The translations under genes were made by a program, and so were the position numbers. A DNA stretch of 64,000 nt from Sphingobacteriales bacterium (lineage in GTDB: Bacteria; Bacteroidota; Bacteroidia; Chitinophagales; UBA2359), in assembly GCA_016711285.1 (NCBI GenBank), contig JADJTG010000002.1, forward strand, positions 248,001 to 312,000, written 5' to 3'. Shown here in pieces: positions 32,231-42,025 of the stretch (within the stretch, counting starts at the first letter, position 1; every line of letters starts with the position of its first letter). The notes beneath the pieces were generated by a model, which was given only the letters and a program-made list of their open reading frames with translations, had not been told where the DNA came from and did no database searches.

Positions 32231-33907
32231 TTATTTCTTCGGTAAACTTTTGGCACTTTGTACGCTGCTCACGCCCTTGGCATTATCCAAAAATACCTCA
32301 AATTCCACAAAGGCTTTATGGCGGGCAGCCTGACACGATTTGCCGTTTTTGGCATCAATGCTGTACAATACTTTAAAGGTTTGTTTGCTGCCGCCGCTCA
32401 CTTCTATGGCTTTGCCTTTTTCTATATTCTCGCCCACGAAGTCTGCAAATTTTGAAGCATTTTTGCAAGAAGCATATTGTTTTTCCAAATATTTAATACA
32501 TTCCTGCTTAAAATCTTTCTTTTGCTTCGCAATTTCATCATCTAACAGTTTATCCAAGAGTTTTTCGCGCTGATTGCGCATGGTGGCAATGCAGGTTTCG
32601 CAGCGACCTATGGCGGCGGCGGTAGTGAGCATTTTTTTCTTTTTATCTTCATATTCTGCCACCAACTTATTCATACTGTACAAAGATAATTTTTCAATTC
32701 CTTTGAGCTTTTGTTCACAGTCTGTCACCAACAAATTTTCGCGTTGCTGCTCCAAACGACTGATGAGTTGTTGAGCTTCTTGGCGGGCTTGGGCGGCACT
32801 GAGGCTTTGCGACATCTTGGAGGCATCGGCTAAGGTATTGCTCAGTTCGTTGAAATCCTGGGCTGTTGTGCGCTCCAACTGACGAATATACACCAGAGCT
32901 ACACTGTCGGCACGCAATTTTTTGGAGGCGGCGAGGCGGTCTAATTCGGCAGCGAAAGAAGCAACATACAGCGATTTTTTCAACTCACCACAAAAAGCCG
33001 CTTGATCCAACAAACGCGCCACCGTACTATTTTTTACGCTATGCCGCACCGGAGCCATATCACCTTTTCTGCACCACTCCACAAGAAACACACCTTGTTG
33101 TGTTTTCAGCGAATCGGTGATGACCTGCAAAGCAGAATCCTGACTTGAACGGGTAAAATAAGTTTTGAGTTGTTCGCTTTTGCTCAATGCCTGATTGAAA
33201 TAATCCATACGCTGCGGGTTTTGCAGCAATAATTCGCGGCAAGCTTTGAGTGCACACTCGCCGCGTATGTCGAGTACGGTTTTGCGGGCTTTGGCATTGG
33301 GATATTTTTGTAAATAGTCGTTGGCGGCAGCGATTTTTTCATCGGCACTTGCCAGTGCGTCAATCAAATGAGTGAGGCGCATAAATTCGCTGCGCTCCAC
33401 CTCAAAATTGCGATACAATACGCCCAAACTCTCTTTGATACGCACAATTTCGGGGCTGCGCTCTTTTACTTTTAAGTGTAAAAAATCAGCTTTTTTCTGC
33501 AAATATTGCGCTTGCTGAAAGAGTGTTTCAAAAGAAGAAGTATCATTGCGGGTGAGTTCGCTGTTGGCATCAATGAGCCAATCTACTTGGTTGTTGAGTA
33601 TCTGACTGCGTTTTTGTTTTACGACAGGCAGCAAGTCGCTGTCAGAGAAACCGATATTATTTTTTTCGTAAAATTGCTCCAGACTATCCGCCATCTCAAA
33701 GCGGCGAAATGCCGAAACCTGCTGGTTGTGCAGCAGAGTTTCCACACGGGCATTGTATAGATCAATGGGTGGCGGAGTATCCCAAAATTTGCAGGCACGC
33801 CATACTACCAACAATAAAAAGAAGCAGATAATAATGGCGGTATATCGCTGCGCTTTGTTTTCGGGCAGCAATAAAGGACGAAAAATGCGTTCAAGGTCTT
33901 TCAACAT
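32231..33907 (-). CDS. Membrane-anchored coiled-coil protein of unknown function
   Basis: The 558-residue protein is not one I recognise. One transmembrane helix lies near residues 22-40 (YTAIIICFFLLLVVW); the rest is long Gln/Leu/Lys-rich helical sequence with coiled-coil character. A Cys-containing central part (GRCETCIATMRNQREKLLDKL, CIKYLEKQYASCKN) precedes a C-terminal, more beta-like segment ending SAKSLPKK. A TATCTTTG box on the minus strand (33931-33938) lies 24 bases before the ATG. A topology with a short cytoplasmic N-terminus and large periplasmic part is likely. Confidence 0.65.
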   Translation of the reverse strand: MLKDLERIFRPLLLPENKAQRYTAIIICFFLLLVVWRACKFWDTPPPIDLYNARVETLLHNQQVSAFRRFEMADSLEQFYEKNNIGFSDSDLLPVVKQKRSQILNNQVDWLIDANSELTRNDTSSFETLFQQAQYLQKKADFLHLKVKERSPEIVRIKESLGVLYRNFEVERSEFMRLTHLIDALASADEKIAAANDYLQKYPNAKARKTVLDIRGECALKACRELLLQNPQRMDYFNQALSKSEQLKTYFTRSSQDSALQVITDSLKTQQGVFLVEWCRKGDMAPVRHSVKNSTVARLLDQAAFCGELKKSLYVASFAAELDRLAASKKLRADSVALVYIRQLERTTAQDFNELSNTLADASKMSQSLSAAQARQEAQQLISRLEQQRENLLVTDCEQKLKGIEKLSLYSMNKLVAEYEDKKKKMLTTAAAIGRCETCIATMRNQREKLLDKLLDDEIAKQKKDFKQECIKYLEKQYASCKNASKFADFVGENIEKGKAIEVSGGSKQTFKVLYSIDAKNGKSCQAARHKAFVEFEVFLDNAKGVSSVQSAKSLPKK

Positions 33908-33943
33908 ATCACAAAAGGCGGCAAACCGTACAAAGATAGCAGA

Positions 33944-34327
33944 TTATTGCCAACTATTCGGATAAAAAGCATCTTCTATGTGATGAATGTGCCAATGAGG
34001 ATATTGCGGCAATTGTGTAATTGCCATTATATCAAAGCGAAGTTCGTGTTGCCATTGCTGTTGTTCTATATAAGCGGCAGCAGCCTGAGCGAGGCGATTT
34101 TGCTGGGCGGCGGTGAGCATCGTTTCAGGAAAACCGAAAAAATCGGTAGCGCGTGTTTTCACCTCCACCAATACCAACAGTGTATCGCCGTATTGCGCGA
34201 TAATATCTATTTCGTTGCGTTGGTGTCGCCAGTTGCGTTCAATGATACGATAACCTTTTTTTTCTAAAAAAGCAACCGCCGCCGCTTCTCCTTGCTTCCC
34301 CAATTCGTGGTGCGGTGTAATCGGCAT
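33944..34327 (-). CDS. YraN family (UPF0102) endonuclease-like protein
   Basis: The 127-residue protein has the restriction-endonuclease-like fold of the UPF0102/YraN family. The opening HHELGKQGEAAAVAFLEKKGYRI is diagnostic. Catalytic-type residues follow: Glu and Asp in RNWRHQRNEIDIIAQ and Glu-x-Lys in LVLVEVKTR. Its biological role is still unclear (DNA repair or RNase H1-associated in some genomes). It is co-oriented with, and 15 bases after, the secreted-protein gene at 34343. Confidence 0.92.
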   Translation of the reverse strand: MPITPHHELGKQGEAAAVAFLEKKGYRIIERNWRHQRNEIDIIAQYGDTLLVLVEVKTRATDFFGFPETMLTAAQQNRLAQAAAAYIEQQQWQHELRFDIMAITQLPQYPHWHIHHIEDAFYPNSWQ

Positions 34328-34342
34328 AGTTGTTCGTTGTTA

Positions 34343-35236
34343 TTAGGGTTCAATACCGGCAAATTGCCACTGCCCGTTGGTAGTGTTCAAGCGAAAACGA
34401 TAAATAGCGGCTTGGTCTTTGCTGGGTGCAATGAGAGTATAATAAAATTCTGTACCGAATATCAATAAATCTTTGGTTTGCGGGTCAAATTTTATTTTGC
34501 GAACACGGTCGTCGCCGCGCGGTCCCAAATTATCCAAAGTAAATTCACTCGCAAGGTTTCCTGCAAATTTACCGTCCATTGTCAAATCCACACTCCACAC
34601 TTCTGAGCTGCGTGCTTTTCCAAAAAGTAATTTTTTAAGCCCTCCTCCCGTCATCACCAATAGCCCTATCGCATCTATATTTTCCAACTTATCCACAATT
34701 TTTCTCTGCTTCACATCTATACAATAAATCACGCCGCGCTCATTTTTGCGGTCGGAGTGATATACCGAAGCTACATATATATAGTTTGTATGGCAATCGT
34801 AGGTAGTACCCAAAATGCCAAAAGGGTTTTCGGCAGATTTTTTTGCTCCGGCGGGTAATTCTATAAAAGGTTCCATTATGCCTGTATTACTATCAATACG
34901 ATACAATATATTTTGTTTGAGGGGCGGATTGGTGAGCGTATTCACAGAAGGAACAGGATAAGAAAAACAATTGCCTTCGGGGTCGCGTACAATATTCGCC
35001 ATTGTGCCGGCATCGTCCCAGGTTTCGTGCTGAAAAGGTGGGCGGCGGGGATTTTTGGTATCCTTTATGGCAAAACCGATGATGTTTTTTTCATCGGTAC
35101 TCAATGCCGTAGATTGCGGGTTGAAACCAAATTTGGTGATAAATTTCGGAACTCCGGCACATTCTTGTTGTGCGACAGCTACTGTTCCGTTCCAAGTATT
35201 GCAGCCCAATAGGAGCAGCATTACAAACCATTTCAT
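34343..35236 (-). CDS. Secreted hypothetical protein, possibly beta-propeller-like
   Basis: The approximately 297-residue protein has a signal peptide (MKWFVMLLLLGCNTWNGTVAVAQQ). Repeated short patterns follow (NILYRIDSNTGIMEPFIELP, YIYVASVYHSDRKNERGVIYCIDVKQRKIV, EVWSVDLTMDGKFAG, AAIYRFRLNTTNGQW) of the kind seen in beta-propeller proteins with D-x-x-T-G turns. The family is not recognised. I chose the ATG at 35236, which begins the signal peptide; an in-frame ATG lies six codons upstream. Confidence 0.6.
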   Translation of the reverse strand: MKWFVMLLLLGCNTWNGTVAVAQQECAGVPKFITKFGFNPQSTALSTDEKNIIGFAIKDTKNPRRPPFQHETWDDAGTMANIVRDPEGNCFSYPVPSVNTLTNPPLKQNILYRIDSNTGIMEPFIELPAGAKKSAENPFGILGTTYDCHTNYIYVASVYHSDRKNERGVIYCIDVKQRKIVDKLENIDAIGLLVMTGGGLKKLLFGKARSSEVWSVDLTMDGKFAGNLASEFTLDNLGPRGDDRVRKIKFDPQTKDLLIFGTEFYYTLIAPSKDQAAIYRFRLNTTNGQWQFAGIEP

Positions 35237-35330
35237 ATTATTGGTATAATACATTTTAAAAGAAAAAGTTGGCAGTTTTTTTTACAAAGGTTGATACACA
35301 AATTTCGCACCCGAATAGCAGGGATAAACT

Positions 35331-37019
35331 TTATTTACAAAATTCCGTTTTCAGGCACGCGCTCTGCCCAGCAATACTCTCGTCGGGTGCATTGTCGTTG
35401 TGCATTTCAGGTACATACCAAATCACAAGAGGCTGCTGCTCAACAGATTCGTTGTTGATGAATTTTTCGGGACCTTGGCGGTAATCGGTATTGCAACAAG
35501 GACCGATGGTGGGCAAATCCATAGTTCCTTCCTCTTTTTGAGGGTTGTCTTTGGTGACATATAAAAATGCTTGGTCGCCGCGCCCGCCGTCATCAAACTG
35601 CCCCCTGCCGGGTTCTATGGCGTATTGCCATTTTCCTTTTTGCTGCACCTGATACTGAAATCCCTGCTCCGACAAAGGGGTGGCGGCATCTTGTAATTTC
35701 CATTGTTCCTTTTGCCATTTTTTCCATTTATTTTCGCTTTCAAACTCCGAAAATTCCTGCTGTGCGCCATTCAGCGCAATACGGAGTACGGGTCGGTAAA
35801 TGCCGTCTGTGCCGCAGCCTCTGCCTATACTCGCCGCCGCCGGACGGAAACTGCCGTCTTTATAAAATTCAAATTTTTGCTGATAATTGTAGTTGCACGG
35901 CGCGGGCCAACCTTCGCTCCAATAACTTTGCACTATCACAAAGCCTACCGTGTCGCCTTTTTGTACCAAAGGCTGAATGTTGGGAGCTTCTACTGCCACC
36001 ACCGCTGCCGAACTGAAATAAGGGCAGCCCACTGCATCGCTGTAGCCGAAGCCTTCGGTTCTGGAATAATTGACGTGCCAATCCACCAATTTGAGGCTGT
36101 TGATGACAGATGCACCCTTATAGGCTGCATCATATATCATCAATCCATCAGAGGAGGTCATCATATATTTCAGTGTCCAGCCGTCTCGCTCCAAAGTATG
36201 TTCTTTTTCGCAGTATTCTTCGGTGATAAAATCGTTTTGCAAGCGGCGTTCTGTGATGCGCAAGCCGGTATTGCCCACCTCTGTCCAGCGCGTACCCACC
36301 ATATTTTCATCGGTCAAATCCACGATAGCCCATAATGCTTTGGGTTCGAGCACATAGGTAGGAGCTACACACAAATGCTGCGAACGCTCACAACGGCTGT
36401 TGTTGAGGGCGGTTTTGGTGCGCTCCATAATGGCTTTGTCTTCGTTGGGTTTGCCGCCCACCGCCGCCTGCACTTCCGGCGATTCGTTGGCGATATATAC
36501 CGCTAATTTTACTAAGTGTTCGGGTAGCTCAGGCTGCATATCGGGGTACTCAATGGTACGCAAGACACGTTCTTTTTTGAGGTCAATGATGGCAAGCGTA
36601 GTGATATTGAGTGCGTAATTATACATTTCCACTTTGTAACAAGTACCATCGCCACAATTTACATTGGCACTCACGCGGTCGGAAGCTGCCAAAGGGCGTA
36701 CCTGAAAAATTTCATTTTTATAAGGAGTGTGTTTGCTGTCAAACAAATTCTTTTTAAACTCGCTGCTGCCGAGCGCAATGGTTTGTGCCTGATATGCCTC
36801 TGCCCCTATTACAGATTTATCCAAGGTAATAATGGGTGTTTCCGAAGCCAATACTTCTGCAACGTGCTGTTTGCGAGCCTCTAATAAATTACCCGAATAG
36901 GTGGCAGCGGAGGTGCTTTTATTTTCACATGATAGCGTACTCGCCGCTATTATAAAACAACAACTTAAAAAAATAAAACAGGCTGTGTTTTTTTTACCGA
37001 AAAAATAATGAACTGACAT
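35331..37019 (-). CDS. Degenerate copper-amine-oxidase-like exported protein
   Basis: The approximately 562-residue exported protein has a hydrophobic N-terminus ending ASTLSC. Its layout follows the copper amine oxidase fold: an N-terminal domain with IDLKKERVLRTIEYPDMQPEL and ESPEVQAAVGG; then TSSDGLMIYDAAYKG, which resembles the family's GLVLHD strand; then GWPAPCNYNYQQKFEFYKDGSF, which resembles the cofactor motif N-Y-[DE]-Y where Tyr becomes topaquinone; and PLVIWYVPEMHND near the end, where the third copper His normally sits. The usual H-x-H copper pair about 50 residues after the cofactor Tyr is not seen (the position reads GIYRPVLRI). It is probably an inactive or altered relative. 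The MauG-like gene lies next to it on the same strand. Confidence 0.5.
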   Translation of the reverse strand: MSVHYFFGKKNTACFIFLSCCFIIAASTLSCENKSTSAATYSGNLLEARKQHVAEVLASETPIITLDKSVIGAEAYQAQTIALGSSEFKKNLFDSKHTPYKNEIFQVRPLAASDRVSANVNCGDGTCYKVEMYNYALNITTLAIIDLKKERVLRTIEYPDMQPELPEHLVKLAVYIANESPEVQAAVGGKPNEDKAIMERTKTALNNSRCERSQHLCVAPTYVLEPKALWAIVDLTDENMVGTRWTEVGNTGLRITERRLQNDFITEEYCEKEHTLERDGWTLKYMMTSSDGLMIYDAAYKGASVINSLKLVDWHVNYSRTEGFGYSDAVGCPYFSSAAVVAVEAPNIQPLVQKGDTVGFVIVQSYWSEGWPAPCNYNYQQKFEFYKDGSFRPAAASIGRGCGTDGIYRPVLRIALNGAQQEFSEFESENKWKKWQKEQWKLQDAATPLSEQGFQYQVQQKGKWQYAIEPGRGQFDDGGRGDQAFLYVTKDNPQKEEGTMDLPTIGPCCNTDYRQGPEKFINNESVEQQPLVIWYVPEMHNDNAPDESIAGQSACLKTEFCK

Positions 37020-37073
37020 TTTGATATATATAAATAAAAAAATAACTTCAATCAAATAAAAGATAAACTCCGG

Positions 37074-38180
37074 CTAATAGTTTTGTTCGTTTTTTTGCGA
37101 AAAATAAGAAGGCTTTTGAAAAGCCGGATTATTTAAAACAGTGCTATCATTGAGTGCGTACAAAAAGGCTGCCAAAGATTGTTGTTCTGCATCGGTGAGC
37201 GCAAAAGCGGGCAGGCGTTTATCCAAATACGGCTGCCGTGCAAGTGGTTGATGCGCCTTTATTGCGGCTTCTAAGGTTTCGGCACTGCCATCGTGCAGAT
37301 AGGGGCTTGTAAAAGAAAGGTTGCGCAAAGTAGGAATCCGAAATCGCCCTTTGTCCTGCGGCTTGCCGCTTTTGGTTGCCACGCCCGCATCGTCTGCCCC
37401 TGCCGTTCCGATATTGGCAAAGGCGGTGTTGTGGTCGGCGGCGGCAAGGGTGGCGGCACTGAAATTATTGCCGCTATGACAGGTGGCGCATTGCAGCCTC
37501 TGCGAAAAAAACAAAGCCTTGCCGCGCCACGCCGCCGCACTCAATACGGAGCTATCGCCATTTTGCAAAAAGCGGTCGTAGGGCGAAGCGTAGCTGCTCA
37601 AACTGCCGCAAAACGCCGCCAAAGCATCAAAAACCATCGCCCACGAGAGGGTGTCTTTGTTGTCGGGATATAATTGACGGATTGCCTGCTGATATACGGC
37701 ATCTTGCTGAAAACGTTTCAAAATGAAGGTACTATCGGCAGCTTTTTCCAACATTTCCAAAGGAATATTGATAAAAAGCGGGTGACGGAATTGTTGTTCA
37801 AAACGCTGCAAATCGGGATTTGCCCAATTAAAAAACTGCATAGCACCGCTATTGATAAGCGTGGAACTGTTGCGTGCTGTGCGCTCCATGGTAGGCGTAA
37901 AAGAACGGCGGTAGCCATCGGTGAAAGCAAAATGCGGAGCGTGGCAGGTGGAGCAGGCTGTTTTTTGGGCGGTAGAAAGCCGTTTGTCGTAAAAAAAATA
38001 CTTACCCAAGCTTATTTTATCGCTCGGTATTTCTTCAACGGCAGTTGCAATCATTGCTGCCGGCGCGGGTATCTCTTCTTTGCAGGCGGTATAAAACCAT
38101 ACAGACCAGCAAAGCAGGGCTATTCCAAAAAGCCTTTTGCGATATGGCACAAAAGGAGGAAATATTATTTTTTTACGCAC
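37074..38180 (-). CDS. Dihaem cytochrome c peroxidase / MauG-family lipoprotein
   Basis: The 368-residue protein has two CxxCH haem-binding motifs, CSTCHAPHF near residue 80 and CATCHSGNNF near residue 235, separated as in bacterial cytochrome c peroxidases and MauG. The N-terminal hydrophobic segment ends YTACKEE, a lipobox-like site, so it is likely a periplasm-facing lipoprotein. RIPTLRNLSFTSPYLHDGSAETLEAAI is a classic family stretch. It lies immediately upstream, on the minus strand, of the amine-oxidase-like gene (54 bases between the genes). MauG enzymes modify Trp residues in partner proteins; a maturation link here is inference. Confidence 0.88.
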   Translation of the reverse strand: MRKKIIFPPFVPYRKRLFGIALLCWSVWFYTACKEEIPAPAAMIATAVEEIPSDKISLGKYFFYDKRLSTAQKTACSTCHAPHFAFTDGYRRSFTPTMERTARNSSTLINSGAMQFFNWANPDLQRFEQQFRHPLFINIPLEMLEKAADSTFILKRFQQDAVYQQAIRQLYPDNKDTLSWAMVFDALAAFCGSLSSYASPYDRFLQNGDSSVLSAAAWRGKALFFSQRLQCATCHSGNNFSAATLAAADHNTAFANIGTAGADDAGVATKSGKPQDKGRFRIPTLRNLSFTSPYLHDGSAETLEAAIKAHQPLARQPYLDKRLPAFALTDAEQQSLAAFLYALNDSTVLNNPAFQKPSYFSQKNEQNY

Positions 38181-38204
38181 AATATATCAACCAAATGGTG
38201 TAAC

Positions 38205-40166
38205 CTACTTCAAGATGCGTGTTTTGCCCAAAGCAAATTGTAAGACGATAAAAGCTACCACTGCTACTCCCGCCAACTGCATACTGACCGTCCATTGCTT
38301 AAAAATCAGTTTTCCGGTGAGCAACAAAATAGCGTATATCATCACTACCGAAGCCAACCACGCCATACCCAAATACCACAGATTGTTGCGCGAGTATTCG
38401 CCGGAAGCTCCCGTGAGGGCACGCATCGGAGCCCAAGCTCCATCGGGGCGTACTTTTTTGTAAAAATTGAGCAAATGTGCGCTGGGTTCGGGGGCAGTAA
38501 GAAAAGTAGCCGTGAGCCAAGCGATGGTGGTGAATGAAACCGTAAAGAAAAAACTGTACGGAAATTCCCATTTTAAGATAAACTTAGAGAAAGCATAAGC
38601 CACAAAAGGCGCAATACTTGCCGTAATTTCGCTCCATACATTGATACGCCACCAATACCATCGCAAAATTAATACCAAACCCAATCCTGCACCACATTCC
38701 ATCATAAATTGCCATACTCCCGAAATGCTTTCCACATATAAAGATGTAAGCAAGCCCAAACCCATCAGCAATAAAGTTGCCAAGCGCGACATCGTTATCA
38801 AAGCAGCTTGCGAAGCGTTGGGATTGACAAAGCGATGATAAAAATCATTGACCAAATAGCCCGCTCCCCAATTGAGTTGTGTAGCAATGGTGCTCATATA
38901 AGCTGCCAAAAATGCCACCAACAATAAGCCCAACCAGCCGGCGGATAAATAATCTTTCATGGCATAAATGTAGCCCAGCCGCTTATTTTGGGTAAAAGTG
39001 AGGGCTTCTTGCAAATCTTTGTCATTTGCTGCCTGTGTGTGTAAGGCACTGCTGATTTGTTTGATTTGCGGAATTGCCGGAGCAATAGCGGGATTGCTCT
39101 GCGCCAAAGCATCTAAAGCGGCGGCATCTTTTATAAATACTTCATCTTTGACGGCGGGATAGCTTTGTTGCAATTGTTGTATTTCGCTGCGCAAAGCGGT
39201 ATCTTTTACATTGTTGGGAATATTGTATAAAGAAATAGCACACAAACCCACCAAAATCCAGGGCCAAGGGCGCAGACAATAATGCGCCATCTGAAAAAAC
39301 AAAGTCGCCAGCACTGCATGGCGTTCGTTTTTGGCACTCATAAAACGCTGCGCCACATAACCGCCCCCACCCGGCTCTGCCCCCGGATACCAACTCGCCC
39401 ACCACATCATACCGAAAAAAGCCACAAAAGCTGCCATACTCAACGACATTATATTGGAATCGCTACTCCCCAAAACGGGCAAAAAATTGAGGCTGCCTGC
39501 CGGAGCTTTTGCTATCAGTCCGTCAATGCCGCCGATTTCGGGCGAGTTCACCACCCATACCGCTAACACCACACAGCCCAGCATCGCTATCACAAATTGC
39601 AGCGCATCGGTAACGGCAACGCCCATCAAGCCCGACAAAGAAGCATAAAAAGTGGTGAGCAGCATCGCAGCACCGCAATATAGCAAGGCTGCTTGCTGAG
39701 ATATGCCGAAAATTCCCTGCAATATCGTCATCAATGCCACATTTACCCACGCAATGATGAGCATATTCATAAAAAGCCCCAAATAAATTGCTTTAAAACC
39801 GCGCAAAAAAGCGGCGGCTCTGCCGGCATAGCGCAACTCTATGAGTTCTACTTCGGTGAGTACCTCCGCACGCCGCCACAAATTGGCGAAGAAAAAAGTA
39901 GTGAGCATACCGCCCGACAAAAAGCACCACCACAGCCAATTGCCCGAAATGCCGTTGTTGCCTACAATTTCGGCAACGGCTAAGGGCGTATCGGCGGCAA
40001 AAGTAGTGGCAACCATCGACAAACCCGCCAACCACCACGACAAATTGCGCCCACCTAAAAAATAGGAAGAGAGGTCTTTACCTGCCTGCTTGCTGTATCT
40101 TAAACCGATGACCAAAGAAATCACCAAATAAGCAACAATGAGTATCCAATCAATATAAGTGAGCAT
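38205..40166 (-). CDS. Sodium:solute symporter family transporter
   Basis: This is a 653-residue SSS-family protein. It opens with DWILIVAYLVISLVIGLRYS, SSYFLGGRNLSWWLAGLSMVATTFAADTPLAV and continues through thirteen or so helices, including YASLSGLMGVAVTDALQFV, STIATQLNWGAGYLVNDFY and ECGAGLGLVLILRWYWWRIN. A hydrophilic loop of about 75 residues (AVKDEVFIKDAAALDAL...) interrupts the middle. The substrate is unknown; Na+-coupled sugar or organic anion uptake is typical. It follows the MauG-like gene region on the same strand, with 24 bases between. Confidence 0.88.
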   Translation of the reverse strand: MLTYIDWILIVAYLVISLVIGLRYSKQAGKDLSSYFLGGRNLSWWLAGLSMVATTFAADTPLAVAEIVGNNGISGNWLWWCFLSGGMLTTFFFANLWRRAEVLTEVELIELRYAGRAAAFLRGFKAIYLGLFMNMLIIAWVNVALMTILQGIFGISQQAALLYCGAAMLLTTFYASLSGLMGVAVTDALQFVIAMLGCVVLAVWVVNSPEIGGIDGLIAKAPAGSLNFLPVLGSSDSNIMSLSMAAFVAFFGMMWWASWYPGAEPGGGGYVAQRFMSAKNERHAVLATLFFQMAHYCLRPWPWILVGLCAISLYNIPNNVKDTALRSEIQQLQQSYPAVKDEVFIKDAAALDALAQSNPAIAPAIPQIKQISSALHTQAANDKDLQEALTFTQNKRLGYIYAMKDYLSAGWLGLLLVAFLAAYMSTIATQLNWGAGYLVNDFYHRFVNPNASQAALITMSRLATLLLMGLGLLTSLYVESISGVWQFMMECGAGLGLVLILRWYWWRINVWSEITASIAPFVAYAFSKFILKWEFPYSFFFTVSFTTIAWLTATFLTAPEPSAHLLNFYKKVRPDGAWAPMRALTGASGEYSRNNLWYLGMAWLASVVMIYAILLLTGKLIFKQWTVSMQLAGVAVVAFIVLQFALGKTRILK

Positions 40167-40241
40167 GTATGAAAGTAGAAGTTCGGTAAGTAAGGGATAA
40201 AGTATTTAAAATGAGCTATTTAGATAAATATTTAAAAACAG

Positions 40242-41777
40242 TTACAACAAATTTTGCCAGTTTTGCAGCGCGTTATCTATACGCTTCACCACCTCAAAAC
40301 GCTCTATCAAAGCGGCGATATGCGGCAAAGAAGCTCCGCCGCCTATGCCCGTGAGTGCCAAGCGCAAAGGCGGCATCAGTGCGCCCATTTTAATGTTTTT
40401 TTCGGCAGCATAATCTTTGATACATTGCTCCACAGAAGCGGCATCAAAAACGGGCAACTGCTCAAAACGGTTTTTGAGTTGGCTCAAATGTTCGGCGGTA
40501 TCGTCTTTCCACGATTTGCGCAGGGCTTCGGTGTCGTAGGTTTTGGGGGCTTCGAACAAAAAAGTGGTATTTTCCCAAAATTCGTGCAAAAATGTGAGGC
40601 GGTCTTTATACATACCGATAGCTTCCTGCAAAAAAGCTCTGCTTTTGCCCTGCGCCTGCTTGTCATGCAGCAGGTCTTCTGTCAGTATTTCGTCGGGTGT
40701 ATTTTTGAGATATTGGGCATTGAACCATTTGGCTTTATCAAAATCAAATTTTGCACCCGCTTTGTGTACCCGCTCCAAATCAAAAGCGGCGATGAGTTCG
40801 TCCATACTAAAAATTTCGCGCTCGCTACCATCGTTCCAGCCGAGTAAAGCCAAAAAATTGGTGAAAGCGGCGGGTCTGAAACCCATTTCGCGGAAGCCGT
40901 TGGAACTTTCGCTGGTGGCGGCATTGCTCCACGCCAAAGGAAATACCGGAAATCCCAACTGGTCGGCGTGGCGTTTGCTGAGTTTGCCGCGCCCGCCGGG
41001 GTTGAGCAGCAAAGGCAGGTGTGCAAATTGCGGCATGGTATCGCTCCACCCAAAATAGCGGTAAAGCAACACATGCAAAGGCGTAGAAGAAAGCCACTCT
41101 TCGCCGCGCACCACATGGCTGATCTGCATCAGGTGGTCGTCCACTACATTTGCCAGATGATAAGTAGGCCAGCCGTCAGATTTATATAATACTTTATCGT
41201 CAATTTCGCTGCTTTGGAAAGTCACCTCGCCGCGCACTTGGTCATAAAAAGTGATGGCTTCGGGCTGTTCGGGAGTTTTGAGGCGCACCGTATAATCCGC
41301 ACCTTTGCGCAGCAGTTCAGCCACTTCATCGGCGGAGCGCGTGAGGCTGTTGTTGAGTTGCAGACGGTTGAGGGCGTTGTAGGTAAAAGAGCCGCCCGCT
41401 GCCTCGTGGCTTTGGCGGAGTTGCTCCAAACTTTCGGCACTGTCAAAGGCATAATAAGCACCGCCGTTTTGCAGGAGTATGGCTATGTACTCTTTATAAA
41501 TATGCCGTCTTTCACTTTGGCGATACGGACCAAAAGCACCGCCTACAATGGGGCTTTCGTCAAACTCAATGCCTACCCACTGGCACGCATCTAAAATATA
41601 TTGCTCGGCTCCTGCCACATAGCGTTTTTGGTCGGTATCTTCAATACGAAGCACCAAAGTTCCTTGATGCTTTTTGGCAAAAAGATAGCAATACAAGGCT
41701 GTGCGCAAACCTCCGATGTGCTGAAAACCAGTAGGCGAAGGCGCGTAGCGTGTTCTTACAGGGCGAAGCAAATTCAT
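40242..41777 (-). CDS. gltX: Glutamyl-tRNA synthetase
   Basis: This class I aminoacyl-tRNA synthetase has the HIGH-type motif in YAPSPTGFQHIGGLRTALY and the KMSKS-type motif GKLSKRHADQ. Typical stretches include RIEDTDQKRYVAGAEQYILDACQWVGI and LLGWNDGSEREIFSMDELI. The 511-residue length is normal. It charges tRNA-Glu. A minus-strand TACCTTTG box (41822-41829) lies 45 bases upstream. Confidence 0.96.
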   Translation of the reverse strand: MNLLRPVRTRYAPSPTGFQHIGGLRTALYCYLFAKKHQGTLVLRIEDTDQKRYVAGAEQYILDACQWVGIEFDESPIVGGAFGPYRQSERRHIYKEYIAILLQNGGAYYAFDSAESLEQLRQSHEAAGGSFTYNALNRLQLNNSLTRSADEVAELLRKGADYTVRLKTPEQPEAITFYDQVRGEVTFQSSEIDDKVLYKSDGWPTYHLANVVDDHLMQISHVVRGEEWLSSTPLHVLLYRYFGWSDTMPQFAHLPLLLNPGGRGKLSKRHADQLGFPVFPLAWSNAATSESSNGFREMGFRPAAFTNFLALLGWNDGSEREIFSMDELIAAFDLERVHKAGAKFDFDKAKWFNAQYLKNTPDEILTEDLLHDKQAQGKSRAFLQEAIGMYKDRLTFLHEFWENTTFLFEAPKTYDTEALRKSWKDDTAEHLSQLKNRFEQLPVFDAASVEQCIKDYAAEKNIKMGALMPPLRLALTGIGGGASLPHIAALIERFEVVKRIDNALQNWQNLL

Positions 41778-41821
41778 TCGTACAATTAAAGAAGTATTAA
41801 ATAAATATTAAATTATCGCTG

Positions 41822-41829
41822 CAAAGGTA
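41822..41829 (-). promoter_or_regulatory. Candidate -7 box (TACCTTTG) of gltX
   Basis: The minus strand reads TACCTTTG 45 bases before the gltX ATG; no good TTG at -33 is seen. Nothing else is recognised between 41830 and 41940. Confidence 0.5.
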
Positions 41830-41940
41830 GCAGATGATTTTTTAAAATTCACTATACAAAGGAATAATCGTTGTAGGAAATGAAAGCACACAAAGTTTTT
41901 TAGTTTTGATGAAGTTGGAGTGTTTGCGGCGGCAGCAGTT

Positions 41941-42025
41941 TTTAACTTTGTCAAAGTTGCACCGCCCACGACATAAGCGACAGTTTTTTAACTTTGACAA
42001 AGTTGGAACTTTGTCAAAGTTGCAC
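41941..42025. repeat. Palindromic AACTTTGWCAAAGTT elements, left flank of minisatellite 2
   Basis: Three copies of the 15-bp near-palindrome occur: AACTTTGTCAAAGTT at 41944-41958, AACTTTGACAAAGTT at about 41990-42004 and AACTTTGTCAAAGTT at 42007-42021. Two more copies flank the other side of the array (42887-42925). The array is thus bracketed by the same element. Confidence 0.85.
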
